Below are positions 1 through 13,100 of a DNA stretch of 64,000 bases, one piece after another. The notes beneath the pieces are model-generated. The model saw only the letters and a list, made by a program, of their open reading frames with translations. It did no database searches and was not told where the DNA came from. Every line of letters begins with the position of its first letter. Position 1 is the first letter of the stretch. This DNA is from Exaiptasia diaphana (taxonomy: Eukaryota; Cnidaria; Anthozoa; Actiniaria; Aiptasiidae), in NCBI RefSeq assembly GCF_001417965.1, contig NW_018385916.1, positions 1,124,347 to 1,188,346 on the forward strand, given 5' to 3'. A program made the position numbers and the translations under genes.

Positions 1-1
1 T

Positions 2-193
2 AGAAAAATACACATAGTGAAAATGCATGGCGTATTTCACAAGCGACGAAGACGTAAAAAGACTGAGTCGTTTGCTCCAACTTTAATGATACTTGAACAC
101 TGCACCAGGCACGCCAACCAAGAAGTCAGCGAGTTGCTGGAATATTTTTCTCGCAAGAAAATGCGCGGTAAAAGCATTTTTGTCGTGGGATAG
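2..193 (+). CDS. Unrecognised open frame at left edge, possibly a 3' exon
   Basis: A frame stays open from the window edge to a TAG at 191-193, with an in-frame ATG at 23 giving 56 residues. The peptide begins MHGVFHKRRRRKK and continues with an ordinary-looking soluble sequence (TESFAPTLMILEHC). The codon choice looks coding-like, but there is no family I recognise and no clear acceptor at the left. It could be the last exon of a gene lying left of the window or a chance frame. No product is proposed. Confidence 0.2.
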   Translation, partial: RKIHIVKMHGVFHKRRRRKKTESFAPTLMILEHCTRHANQEVSELLEYFSRKKMRGKSIFVVG

Positions 194-819
194 TTCAACA
201 AAACAATTCCTTCCTTTACTACTTCATTAATGTAAAGAAATTTGACGCCAGTCGATATTTATATATTGCTCTTACATGTAAAATGGCGTCATTAAGGTGT
301 GGAATGATGGGAAATCCATTTGTTATTGTAGAATTATATTTATTGTACATGCGATTCTTAGTTTTTGTGAAAAAGTAAAGGTCTTAATCATGTTACTAAA
401 TCAGTTTACTGTCTACCATCGGTACGATTGCTTTTTTCTTCGACACATCTATCCATTATTTGCTGCTTTGCGCGAGCAATTTACATGGCGACATCTTTTT
501 TTGTCCTTGGTGCAAGACTTGTTTAATGGCAATCGCTGTGCGGTCCTGGCCCCTTGAGAGTCCTTTGGGATAACGAGGATGCGTTTGGTAACGCCGAACG
601 TCAGGAATTGGAGTAAGAAAAAAAACGATTGAATGTTATCGAATAAGTGAACTTGATGTTAGGGATTTTATATCCCTAATATCAATTTCGCTAACTTGAT
701 GATATTCTACATTCTTAATACCGGTGTACGTCCAATTTTTTTCGTTCATGATTGAGTATCTTGAGCCACAGCCCACATTTTGGACAGGAACTGAAGACTA
801 AACGCTTAAAAAACTATTC
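194..819. other. No supported gene
   Basis: AT-rich sequence. Short open frames here resemble no known protein and lack plausible splice partners. I see no RNA gene or clear repeat. Confidence 0.5.
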
Positions 820-3617
820 ATTTAAGTTACTATGGAAACTGTACACTTGTGAACATGAAAACGTGCAGCTTTTGAGTTCAGAGATGCTTAACCTTAATGA
901 TTCGACGCAAGGTTAACCATGTCTTTTGTGTGAGTAGCAAAACGGTGGGCAGTGACCGGATCTGGGCGAGTTGAAGCACTCAAGTGGACTTGTACATACT
1001 GAACATTTTAAGTGATTTCGGCTTCTCCCACTAGCACAGCACTTAGTTAGACGTCACTAAAGAATGAATAAAACATTGTGCACTTATTGAATAAGTTGAA
1101 TTCACCACACCGTCAAATATAAACAGGTTTCTCTGGGGTATGATTTAAAGTGGTAACGACTGGAAGTCTAAGTTGATGAAAAGTTAACGATGCATTATAC
1201 GTACCCACATGATCTAAATATAGACCTAACAACTCATTACAATAACCTCTAAGAGTTATAATTCAAAATGATGACGTAAATATCCTGGGAAAAAGGCTCC
1301 CGCAGGTTTTAGAGTCGATGAGCTTTCCTTTGCTTCCGAAGTCCGGGAGCCACGTGAAGCCAAATCAAGTTCAAGTTAGCGGAAATAATCTTCTTAAAAA
1401 CTATGAGAAAAATAAAGGGCTTACTCACATGTGCAATAAAACGATTTGACGTTCTGGCCTTTCAGGAGATTATTGGACAAAAAGGGTTTGATTTTTGGTT
1501 GAAATGATCTAATAGTAAGGCCTTCTTATGACCTGCATTCGATGACATTATTCAAATTCTAAATAGTGAATTTATACTAATCCAAAAAAGGTCTGAACTT
1601 TTTCTATTTTGTTGTACACTGGTCAAGAAGTATTGCCTAAGGGTATCCTATGACAGTACATTATATATTGGTTTCCTGTGAAAACCATTGTGGGTTCACC
1701 GATCACCCCATTGAAAAAATACACAAAATACATCGATACATAATATTGGATCAAATTCAACTCACTCACTTCCTATTGGATTCCAACCTCCCCTTTTGTA
1801 CACGGTTGGTTGACGGCGATCGCTTCCTACGATACTCTTGCGAAATATATTCCAATAAACTCTCTCTTGTTAAGTTTGTTTGTATTTAAGGAAACATGCT
1901 GTCAAAGCCGGTGATGTCATCATTCATGGTTTCTTCCGTCTTGCCCTCCCCAGGATACCTCTTCCTATGTTTCATTGTCATTGCTAAGGAATTCTTTACG
2001 TAGCGCTTTGCATTTGTTTGATGTTGCCTTTCAAATAAGTTAAAAATAGATGATATAACGGGTTACAATGACCGAAGAGACGCACCAAGCTATATGGGTT
2101 AGGCTTGTAATTTTACTTCATAGATGGAGTGTTTTTTTGCTCTTTATCCATCTTTCTGCATGCTCGCAAGAGCCTCGGGCAATACACCTCTCAAATGACC
2201 GATGGGAAATAGTAGATGAAAAGTGTTTGTAAGATTGATAGTGCGCTCCTAGGGTATCCTATCTGTTTTCCTTGAGTTACTCTTTACCATGCCTATGTTT
2301 CTTCTCGCTAAAAGTTCTGATCTGACTAGCAGTCCTCTTTTATAACTGTTTGCAAACACGCTAAGAATTCTGGAAGCTTCGGACTCTTGAGGGCACTTGA
2401 CTTTGGATTCAAAAAACTATCAGATTCGCTAAAAGTCGATAAGACTTTTGGATCAAAAAGTTTGCACAGCTTGTCAAAGTTTCGCAAACACTGCAAATAT
2501 TTACTCAATAATTACATACATAGTTAGTACTAGCTATGTTACACATGGATCCTTGAAATCTGCCCAAAACTTAGGCGTACACCTTATGCTTGAAGTACGA
2601 GATCTATCATAGTCTAGTAAGACCCTAGTAAATCTTGGTCAATACAGAGCTGTCTCGCCAACATTGACTCGACTGAGATAACACATTTGCAGACGATGAT
2701 GATTGACTTCAAAGTAGCTTAGGTAAAGGGCCTGTTAATTGTACTCAGTACAATTTGAGGCTCAAAAGGCCTGGGGGGTTAAAAACTTGAACAAATAGTC
2801 CTATTATTTTAGGAATATTTGGAAATTGTAATTTGGAAACTGCAAGATTTGTAGATCTTTACCAATCACGCTGCCGTTTTCCTTATAACGACAAACCGTT
2901 GTCATATATCGGATGTATGACCTCAAAACTCTTTTGCAAGTGCAAATTTGAACAACTGAATGCTGTCTGTTTTTTTTAGCCTGAGATTAGAAACTCTGTC
3001 GTTTATATCGGCCAAGGTTTACCATTCTACTGAGATTCTTAGTAATTGACACCTTTTCGCTAATCTCTGTTTTCATAAAATCACTTCCAGTGACGTCAAA
3101 ATCGCGCAAAGAAGACGAGGTAGTGCTAACTAGCAGTCGTAAATAAAAAAAAATGATGTTTAATTGAAGGAACCACATTGAATAGGGATGATCTTTGAAC
3201 AGTTTTTTGAATACATCCCAGCATACAGTGCAAGTGGATTGCAATCTATCTTATGTATATTCTCGTTGACCTTCACAAGTCTCAATATGAGAGGAAATTA
3301 TCATAGTTTACTCATCAATATTCTTGTGTAGGAGTTGACAATAAAAATGTTGTTACAAGGCCCGTTGGACGGCAGGGGTCGTCAAATGATTCTCAATTTG
3401 TCCGGATGGAGTAAGTGTACTAAGGCCTTCCTGATCACATAGTTATCGCTCGAGGGCTTGTTATTCGATTATTACCCCAAATTGCCCGCGATTACCGGAT
3501 TATTGACTATTCTTTCCCGGTCACAAACAAAATATCCATTGAATTGAATACCATGCATAGAAATGGAATCAGCCGATTAGAACGAGCTGGGAGGAGTTTA
3601 TTAATCTATTGACTACA

Positions 3618-3624
3618 TATAAAG
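3618..3624 (+). promoter_or_regulatory. TATA-like box, upstream promoter copy
   Basis: TATAAAG lies 86 bp upstream of the ATG at 3710, which would put a start site near 3650 and a leader of about 60 nt. The same box and surroundings recur exactly 3408 bp downstream at 7026-7032. The role is inferred from position and from conservation between the copies. Confidence 0.55.
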
Positions 3625-3709
3625 CAAGCACCTCTTGTGGTGTACTTTAGNAGTCAGTTGCCTCCAATATATCGAAGAGCTTTCCCGTGCTGAAGAAAAT
3701 TTGGTGAAC

Positions 3710-3764
3710 ATGATAACTTGGTTGTTAGTCGTGGCTGCAGCCTTTGTTGTGAATCAAGTCAATG
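3710..3764 (+). CDS. Duplicated signal-peptide first exon (copy A)
   Basis: ATG at 3710 opens the 18-residue signal peptide MITWLLVVAAAFVVNQVN plus one base, followed by a GTAGGT donor at 3765 (phase 1). It is identical to the exon at 7118-7172 except for one Val/Ala change (GTT/GCT). No second exon follows before the downstream copy. It can therefore only work by splicing across copy B to the exon at 9436, which has the matching phase, or it is a stranded partial copy. This makes it a candidate alternative first exon of the peroxidase fusion gene. Confidence 0.6.
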
Positions 3765-4629
3765 GTAGGTTTAATTATTGGTAAATTTGTTATTTGATGC
3801 AGCACATTTATCAAGATGTTTTAGACCAATCGTTTTTTTTTGTTATTTTTTTTGCAATATTGCTCGATTTTCTTGTCTCCAAAAAAGACTTCATCAACAA
3901 TATGATTAACTTTAAATCGGTTTCGTTCGTTTCTACCAGATTCAGGGGCTACACAAACACTTGCGTCAGAGAATCTAATTTACGAATAACAATTTTGATC
4001 ACTGATGTTACTTGCTTTCTTTCCAAACTTTCAATTTTTGGATTGAAATGTGCAAATACAATGCCAACCATCTTTAGCCTCTTTGCTCAAATTTCTATAA
4101 AACGAATGCATACTGAATGCATCAAAACTGTCCATTTTATTTAGTATGGAAACTGTACTTGTGAGCATGAAAAAGCGTAGATTTTGCGTTGTTTAATCTT
4201 AATGATTTGAGTTTAACCAATTCGCAAGGTTAAACGCGTCTTTGGTGTGGCTGGGAAGTCGGTGGCATTAGACGGATCTGGACAAGTTGCAGGGCTAAAG
4301 TGTCCTAATTATATATAAAATTTTTAATGTGATTTTGGCTTACCTCAATTAGTATAACACCTTAGTTGGACAAAAGAATAAATACACCATAATACAATAA
4401 GTTCAATGTTTGTTATCCTCAAACGTAAGTTCTTCCTGATGTGTACGATTAAAAGTCTCAGTTACAGTTAATTACCAAGAACGAGAGATTTAAGCCATAT
4501 ACATCCAGAAGGTCTTAAACCCTAGTAGTCCTAGTAGAGTATATGGCTTATTAACGAAGTTTTAGGTAATTAACTATTTTGATTATGTCATTGAAAAGGT
4601 TTTCATATAAAAACAATTCAAAATGACAT

Positions 4630-5600
4630 TGGAATTCCGATCAGTGTTCCTTAATTCCCAGAACGAAGATTTAAACAATTGCTTTTTAATTTACTTTGCG
4701 GTAAAACGATAACGAGGCACAACTACAATCGACAAAGGTAGCTTTTCACTGCTGCTCAGTTGCTATGGCTTAGCACAGTAACTTAGTGCTTTTAGTTTTA
4801 GACGGGTAGAATATCGTATACGTAGTCTATTAAACTAATTGTTAAATGTGCAAGTTTGATGTCTATAGGTTAATTTAAATTCGTAATGTTGGGGAGATAT
4901 AAGATATGCAGCCCACAAATAGCAATGAAAACGGATTCAGTGATAGAATGCTAATTGTAAAAGAGGTAGTCATAACCTTTTTCCTTTTTTATTTCTAACA
5001 AAGAACAATACAAAACAAAAAAATTACACAAGATCAGTATGTCGATGTAAAAATGCTTAGTTACTGAGATGTAAAGATATCAAATGTGTGAACTAAACTT
5101 TTGACTTATTTTAACCGATGTCCAGTTTTAGATGAGATCAGTTTTATAGTTTTTTTTTAATGAGATCAAAGACGATAACGCTATCATCATTAATAAACAA
5201 GTGTAATCGGTATATAATTGCGCCTGCGCACTAAGGTGCTCAGACAGCACCCTATAAAACCAGTTGTACTCGAACCGAGTCAACAAATCAACTTCTCTTT
5301 GGTAAAACTTAGCACTATTATTACTTAAGCATAGAAGTTACGCGCAAAACTAAAACGTTTAGAAAACTCAAAGATATCCAGAAATATTCCAATGGAATAT
5401 CTTGTTTTTCACATTGTTAACAGCTAAGTTTTTAGTAACGTGTGTACTGAACTATAGAGAAGTGTTTTCTGTTGTAGAAGTTTGTACGAAATTGAATAAA
5501 TAATTTTTGTCTCAAATATACTAAAAGTTAAGCATCAAATAAAATTATAAAAATATAGCACTTTTATACTGTAATCACTCATATTCAGTCACTGTGATAA
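4630..5600. other. About 1 kb present only in duplication copy B
   Basis: Copy A runs continuously across this point (about 1262-1275), whereas copy B has roughly 1 kb of unrelated AT-rich DNA. It is either an insertion in B or a deletion in A. Inside it is a GC-rich palindrome-like site (GCGCCTGCGCAC at about 5220) resembling an NRF1-type motif. TATAAAA follows at 5253-5259, and several AATAAA-like words lie near the right end. I see no coding potential, clear terminal repeats or target duplication, so it stays unclassified. Confidence 0.4.
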
Positions 5601-7025
5601 CTTTGATGACGTAAGTATCCTTGGAAAAAGGCTCCCGCAGGTTTTAGAGTCGATGAACTTTCCGTTCGGATGAAACAGCTGCATATTGCTTCCGAAGACC
5701 GGGAGCCACGTGAAGCCAAATCAAGTTCAAGATAGCGAAAATAATCTTCATAAAAACAACGTGAAGCAAAACAGCTCTGAACAATATCTATCACCAAATA
5801 AATAAGATGCAATTTGTCGTTGTGTCCTTCTCACCAGGAGATTATTGAACAAAAAGGGTTTGATTTTTAGGTATGACATGCCTTCGATGACATTGCTGAA
5901 ATTCTAAATGCTGCATTTTTACTAATCCAAAAAGGCCTTCTACGTATTTCATCATGCACTCGTCAAGAAGTGATTCGCCTAAACTAATGAAAACAATCGT
6001 GTATTAACCGATTACCCGCATCAATTAAAAACAAATTCACAATATTGGATCAAGTTTAACCCGCTTCCTACCTCACCTTTTTGTACACGGGTGGTTGACG
6101 GTGACATTTTCCTACGTGACAAATTCGTCGCTAGATTCTGTCGGATGCAAACAATCAACCAACTCAATATTATTTCTTAGATAAAAGTCCTGACTCCTTA
6201 AAATCCACCAAACACTTAGATCTACACCTGAATCTATTAAGCTGGTAATAGATATGCCGTTGTAGAAATCTTGGTCAATACAGAGCTGCCTCGCCAACAA
6301 TCATTTGCAGAGGATAAAGATTGAGTTGTACTCAAAATGCTCGGGAGGTTGAATAGTTGAACAATTAATTCTTCTTTATTAAGAATGTTATTTTATCATT
6401 TTATTCAAGAATATAAGTCGAACAGGTTGCAGATTTATCATACTGAGAATCTTAGTAATTGACACCTTTTCGCAAATCTTTGTTTTGACAAAATCACTTC
6501 CAGTGACGTCAAATTCGCTTTAAAAAGGCGAGTTAGTGCTAACTAGCAGTCATAAATAAAAAAATGATGTTTAATTGAAGGCATCTTATTGAATAGGGAC
6601 AATTTTNGAATACAGCGCATACAATGCAAGTGAATTACAGCCAAATTCAGGTGTTCTTAGTGACCTTGAATTCAGTGGCCTCAACATGAGAGGAAGTCGT
6701 CATGATTTGTGTAGGAGTTGACAATAAAAAGGTCTTTTTGCAAGGCCCGTTAGCCGGCAGGGATGATCAGATGATGCTACTTCAACTTGGCCGGATGGAA
6801 AAAAAGAATCATTGAAAGGCCTTCCTGATCAACAATAGATCAACACATAGTTATCGCTTGAGGGCTTGTTAATCGATTATTACCTCAAATTGTCCGCGCT
6901 TACCGGATTATTGACTATTCTGACCCGGTCACAGACAAAATATCCATTGAATTGAATACCATGCATAGAAATGGAATCAGCCGATTAGAACGAGCTGGGA
7001 GGAGTTTATTAATCTATTGACTACA

Positions 7026-7032
7026 TATAAAG
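7026..7032 (+). promoter_or_regulatory. TATA-like box of the peroxidase fusion gene
   Basis: TATAAAG sits 86 bp before the ATG at 7118, in the same arrangement as the upstream copy at 3618-3624. The stretch 6935-7155 matches 3527-3747 without a visible difference except one N, which supports a functional core promoter here. Confidence 0.6.
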
Positions 7033-7117
7033 CAAGCACCTCTTGTGGTGTACTTTAGCAGTCAGTTGCCTCCAATATATCGAAGAGCTTTCCCGTGCTG
7101 AAGAAAATTTGGTGAAC

Positions 7118-10100
7118 ATGATAACTTGGTTGTTAGTCGTGGCTGCAGCCTTTGCTGTGAATCAAGTCAATGGTAGGCTTAGTAAATGTTTCTGTTGATG
7201 CGGCAAAAAGTTCAAGATATTATAGACCAATTGTTTTCTGCAATATTGCTTGCTTTTGCTCGATTTCCTTGTCTTCAAAATAGACTTCATCAACAATATA
7301 ATTAACCTAATCGGTTTCGCTAACTTACTTCGTTACTAGATCAGATGCAGTGGCTATACAGTACTAGGCTATATATATCGGTGATTACGAAAACATTTTT
7401 AATCTTTGATGTTACAAGCTTTTGATAACTTTTTTTACCTGCAAAAGTGCAAGTATTGTGCCACAAAATTACTGTGCTTCAGGATGGTAAACGCAAATTA
7501 TTTTGATAATAATTTCCAAAGGTTTTTTTGTCTTTTGTTGTTAGAACAGAGGGAGTAAACCTAACATTTGAAAACAGTCGCCATAGAATATCTATAACTG
7601 TCTGCATATGAACACTGGTCATTCCGGCGCGCGCTGTGACTAAGGTCCTTTCCTCTTTTAAAAGTAAAGGCATTTTTCTGTCGTCTTTCTCTTTTATTCA
7701 ACAAGCACCTCCAAATGCTTTGATTGATTTTAGTGTTTTTTTTGTTAATGACTGTTTAATGCAAGTTATTTAAGTATTATGAGTTAAGTATATGTGATCA
7801 CCTCGCACTGTTCAAGTGCAAAAACTACATATTCACCGACATTTGTAATGTAAAACCTTAGATAGTCATCTCAAGTTTGTATATGAATTGCCTTTTTTCA
7901 TTATCTGAATAAATGAAACCAATATAGCAAGGAAATGTATTTTCAGATATTGGAGGAATTCGATGGCACACTTGTGCCCCATCAAGTTCTGTCAATTGTG
8001 TCATCGATCTAGATTTAAAAGAGATATTTTCGTGTTAAATAGGTCGATTAATTGTCATTACAAGAAGACAAACTCTCTCTGTACTCTATAAAAGTACATA
8101 CAAGTACTCTCTCAACTCTGTCTGCCGTAATTGGGAATTTGACGTCCTAAATGCTACCTCAGCCGGCAATATCGTAAACCACATCAAAACGCCGAAGGCA
8201 ATAAACCGACGCTGAAAGTATCGTCGGAAGCTTTTGTTTCTAGAGTGCTCTAAATCAAATTGACTTCGTCAAGTGGTTTGAATTCAAGATTTATAGAAAA
8301 GTCAGTGGTGCGTCTTAATGATGGTTAGAATAAACCACAACAATCGGTGTCACTCGATATGCAAAGTTCTGTTGTTTTCACAAACAATGGTTAATCTGTA
8401 AAACAGATTCAGGATAACTTTTGAAACCTGACGAGAATTTTAAAAAGAGTATCGTGAACTGAATCGTAAAAGGATTTATATATGAAGGCCGGATTAGATG
8501 GCGCAATTTTTGCCCCCACCTTTGCATGCAACATGCCATAGTCATTCTTACAACATGGCTACAACTGTAGTACAGTTTTCTCTGCGACAGTTGTAGCCAA
8601 GTTTCAAAGAGATATGGGCAGGTTGTATGCGAAGGTTGTAGGCAAAATTTTCGCGAGTTGGCATAAAGTGAGTTGACTTCATCCGAGTTTATGCAAATGT
8701 GAAACATATACGTTCTGTACGTGCCCACAAACTCTATTATCAACTGAAACTATTTTTATTGTAATCCTGTTGAGCTAAATATAAATGGAATAAAGTGTCT
8801 AAATATAACACAAAAGCAATCACGCTTACGATATTAAGGTGTTCCAGGATTGTTTACTAATCCCATTGCGTGGGACACATCTCATAGTTCGAAGGCAAAA
8901 CAATAAAACTACTTGTGAATTCGTGATATCTTGGATCAGATGTTTCCCAAATAATATCACGCATGTTCAAAACGTGCTTCGAGAGTTAAATTGTAGTTCT
9001 GTGCCATTGAGCACGGTACAAAACTCTTGCCATTGTGTTTCTCATATCAACAGGTTCTCTAAATACTTTTGAAAAACCAGTTGCAATGGTTGGTTGGGCT
9101 TAGGAATTCGTATTAAATAATAACTTATCATAAAATTCCAAACAATAATTTCTAGCAGTGTATATACCTTTGAATTGAAATATTATAAGGGATACCTGGG
9201 AGGCTAATGTATATTCAGACAATATGTACATTATATCGATGAAACGATAAAGGAAGTAGAATGGCTAAATACTTTGGTAAGATTTTCATCCGAATGTCGC
9301 ATAATGAAGTCAAAAGCCAAAAAAAATAAAATTCTCAGAGGAAAATGCAAGCAGATACATGGACCTACATGCTTACATTTTGAATAAACAATTCATGACA
9401 AACCACTATATAGTTCAATTTTATTTGATTTACAGGAAAAACTGAGTTTACTGTCACTACCAGCCAAGGCGAATCTGTGCAAATCGACTTTGCTAAATAC
9501 AATAAAGATTTGAAAATTGCCAATAAGGTGTATATCTCTCAGAAGCCCAGGCATGGAGTGTGTTCATCAGAGACCAGCGGCATTGACGTGAAAGATAACT
9601 TGTGCAGCGTTGTGACAACCTATTTGCCGACTGCCGACTACTCCGGAGAAGATACGTTCAACTTCTTCCACCTTCATGAAAACATGACAACCACAACCGA
9701 AGAGAAAATAATACGTGTGATCATCCGACCAAAACCTGGAGATGTCAAAGCTGTCACTGACTATGCTACTATGACAACCGATGATGATCACGTGCGCATT
9801 GGTGTCCTCGACAATGACGTCACCAAAGACAATGTCGATGTATGCATTACAAGATATGCAAGTGCCAATGAAGACAATAGTCAAGCAAGGTTTGAAAACG
9901 TGGCTAAGAAGCTGGGCATGACATCCAATCAAGCACTCCCACCAAAAGCTCCTGATTGCTTGTTTGACCAATACGACCCAAAGTTAAAGGTGAGTTTGTT
10001 GCTTACATGCTATGGAACGCCTGGTTTCATATAGTGGTTTGGTGTCTTGGTGGTCTGGTCTGCTCAGATGTAATTCTGTCAAATAAAGAAAATAGAGCTA

Positions 10101-13100
10101 AGCATTTTGTCGATACCTCGATACCTTTCTCGTACTAATGCAATTTTTAATTGCACTCAGTTATGGATCAAAGGATCGTTCTGTCTGTCTGAATTATTTA
10201 GTGGCTCGGCAGCACTGGCTGACTATGATGGCGATGGTCTCATGGATATTTACTATGCAAGAATTGATGGCCCCGATGAACTCTGGAAAAACATGGGTGA
10301 TTGTACATACAGACTAGCAACTAAAGAGGCTGGTTTGCAATGCACTTCACACCATCGGTATATANATTTGATGACAGCTCAGTAAAATATTTTTTTGTAC
10401 AAGTAATTAGCGGAATNCTCAGCTTGTATCTTAATATATATCTTATATATTAATATATATCTTATACGTGTTTTTGTTGATTCGTTTACGGCAAACATGA
10501 TCGCCTCACTTATTCATAACATTTGGGTAGCGAGTCTCGAACAAAAACTACCATAATCATTCCTATTTTATATTTTACAAATTTCATTCCTGGCATTTCC
10601 TTTGTGGAATAGGTCTACAGCGGTGGCATGGGCAGATATTGATGAAGATGGTGATCAAGATCTCTTCATTGGTACCATGGCAGAGAAACGATTCTACCTT
10701 TACATCAATAATGGCATGGGATCCTTTACAGAAGAGGCAGAACTACGGGGTGTAGCACTAGAGCCAACTATTCCACCTTTCCAAACCAGTACCATGTCAA
10801 TCGTCATTGGTGATTATGACAAAGATGGTTGGCTCGATTTCTACACCACAGAATGGCTTCCTCATCTTGATCAAAGCTTCGACTACAACAATGCTTCTCA
10901 CTCGAACTGCAAACTTCTGAGAAATCTTGGTGCTGAGGGTACGTATGTGACCAGAAGTACATAGGTACTTCTGATGTGACCAAATATGTTTATCGTGGGA
11001 AACATTTCTTTGGGCATGTTTTTCGTCTTCTATGCGGCGCTGCAAATACTTAACCACAGTAACGACCTTAACTTTTATGAAGTAAATTCCCATTATCTGA
11101 GTCTTGTTTTATGTGCAGGGAAACCGGGGTATTTTGAGGACGTCACAGAGAAAGCTGGTCTTCATAGAACAATTGAACCTACTGTTGATGCAGATAAAAT
11201 AGAAGGCGGAGTTGACGCTCGTTATTATGGCATCTTCAATACGGGATTGTTTAAAGACATCTTACCAGGTCCTTTCAAACTCACGGCAATGTTCACCGAT
11301 CTTGACAATGATGGTAAGCTGGATTTTTGCCAACAGTTTAACAGTCCTGCTCTTGACAATCATTATTTCGATGCGACAAATAAAAGTTAACTCTCCACTG
11401 TTCGCCTTCAATCTCTTGTTTCTTGTATGACAACGTGCACATACTGTTGCTCTTGAATGAATTGTTGTTATGTTCTCCATGATTGACCAAATATAGTTAG
11501 AATTTTATTTCAATGCTTACTCAGTCCACGCCACAACATTTGATAAAAAGGTGCCTAAATAGTTTACGGTCTGTATTTCAGGGTATTCGGACTTAGTAGT
11601 AAACGGAGACTTCAGAACAAGTGCTATTTACTGGAATAACGGCGACGGGACCTTTACAGAGGACACGAAGTCGGCTGGCATTGGGACGGACGAAAATGGA
11701 ATGGGATCTACTATCGCTGATTATGACTTTGATGGTCTTCAAGATTGGTTCTTGACAAGTATTCATATCACTAAGGAGCAAATGATGCCCTTCTATGAAG
11801 TGTACCTGAGAGGAGGCTTCCTATTTGGGTACACCGGTAATAGGCTTTTCAAGAACAAAGGAAGCAGAAAATTCACCGACGAGACCGATTCAGCAGGAGT
11901 GCGAATAGGCCAGTGGGGGTGGGGTGCGGCGTTCTTCGACTTTGACAACGATGGAGATTTAGACCTTGTGCATACTAACGGATTTACCGATCCGGAGAAC
12001 ACCGATGCTGATTTCCTGCACGGCACGCGCTCCAGGTTGTTTGAAAACAAGTATTTCGACGACAATAATGGCACGGTGCGCTTTGAAGAGACTGGAGAAA
12101 CTCGGGGTATAACAGACAGGCAAGATGGTCGCGGCCTTTTTGTATTCGATTACGAAGAAGATGGCGATTTGGATGTCTTCATTGTAAACAATGCAGATAG
12201 ACCAATCCTATACCGCAACATTGGTGGCAACAAAAATGACTTTATCCGTGTGAACGTCATTGAAGCAATCAGCGGTCGACCAAGTATTGGTGCTCGTGTG
12301 TACTTGTACTCCCCTCGAATGAGCAAGGAAGTCTTGAGAGAGATCAGGAGTATTTCATCGTTCGCAGGCCTTGGAGAAAACACGGCGCACTTTGGACTTG
12401 GTTCTGAAACAGCATCTACGTTTACCATGCGTGTACATTGGCCAGTTACAAACAATACTAGAATAATTGAAAACGTCTCCAGACGATCCATGTTGACGGT
12501 TCGTGATATTGCCGGAAGACGAAACGCTTTGGAAGTAACATCTTCACCTGACAAATCAATCTCCGAGTGTAGACGAACTCTTGTTACAGATATCAAGCGC
12601 TCTCCAAAACATGGTCACGTTACGTTTGGGCCCAGACACGTGCTTTATTACCCACATGCTGAGTTCCATGGAAATGATTCCTTTACCTACATGATTGGAG
12701 ATGGCATTACTTCATCTGTTGCCGAAGTAAAAATCAAGGTAANTGTTTCTTCTTACACATGCTGTGTGCTATCGAGCTCGTACTTACCTCAAAGAATTCT
12801 GGACTCCTTTTCATGTTTACGTCAGTCAGATAAATGGTATCAATTTGAGAGTCTATTTTTCAGAGGTCTTTCTAAGTGGGACCTCATATTTAGTGATAGT
12901 TCAGAAAGAGAAAGACATTTTACTCTAAGTTTTTCTCTTTCCTCAATTTCCGTCAAGGAAACACAAAGTCTGCCGTAAAGTTTCCATTAATTAGAACGCA
13001 TTCATGCATCCGCCTTTAATTCATTAGTTTGCTGAAAAAGCCATTTTGATCATTTCAGGTTGAAAAGTCTTTCAAAGAGGCTAAGTCGGAACACGATTTT

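Larger units (their letters stand above)
820..4090 (+). repeat. Tandem duplication, upstream copy (A)
   Basis: This block is repeated at about 4140-7470. Anchors that match in order are 832 with 4144 (tatggaaactgta), 1275 with 5603 (a shared stretch including aaaaaggctcccgcagg), 2635 with 6272 (tcttggtcaatacagagctg), 3330 with 6715 and 3527-3765 with 6935-7173. Most of the block has diverged with many indels, but the last part, promoter plus first exon, is nearly identical. Similarity continues about 300 bp into the intron after the exon. Ends are approximate because no alignment was run. Confidence 0.85.
4140..7470 (+). repeat. Tandem duplication, downstream copy (B)
   Basis: Second copy of the 820-4090 block, carrying the promoter and first exon directly connected to the peroxidase gene. 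Relative to copy A it holds about 1 kb of extra sequence near 4630-5600 and has lost several hundred bases elsewhere: the offset between anchors runs 3312, 4328, 3637, 3408. Confidence 0.85.

Noticed and set aside
3794-4144. Plus-strand 116-codon frame after the copy A first exon
   Set aside because: It lies within duplicated intron sequence, and the matching region of copy B does not preserve the frame.
4630-5600. Possible solo terminal repeat because of the TATA box and AATAAA words
   Set aside because: No terminal TG...CA pair, target duplication or second copy could be seen, so it is left unclassified.
8378-8743. Minus-strand 121-codon frame in the first peroxidase intron
   Set aside because: It has no recognisable family and no splice context, and contains a hairpin; it is most likely chance.
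12150-12596. Minus-strand frame of 148 codons
   Set aside because: It is antisense of the ASPIC/UnbV exon, with no homology.
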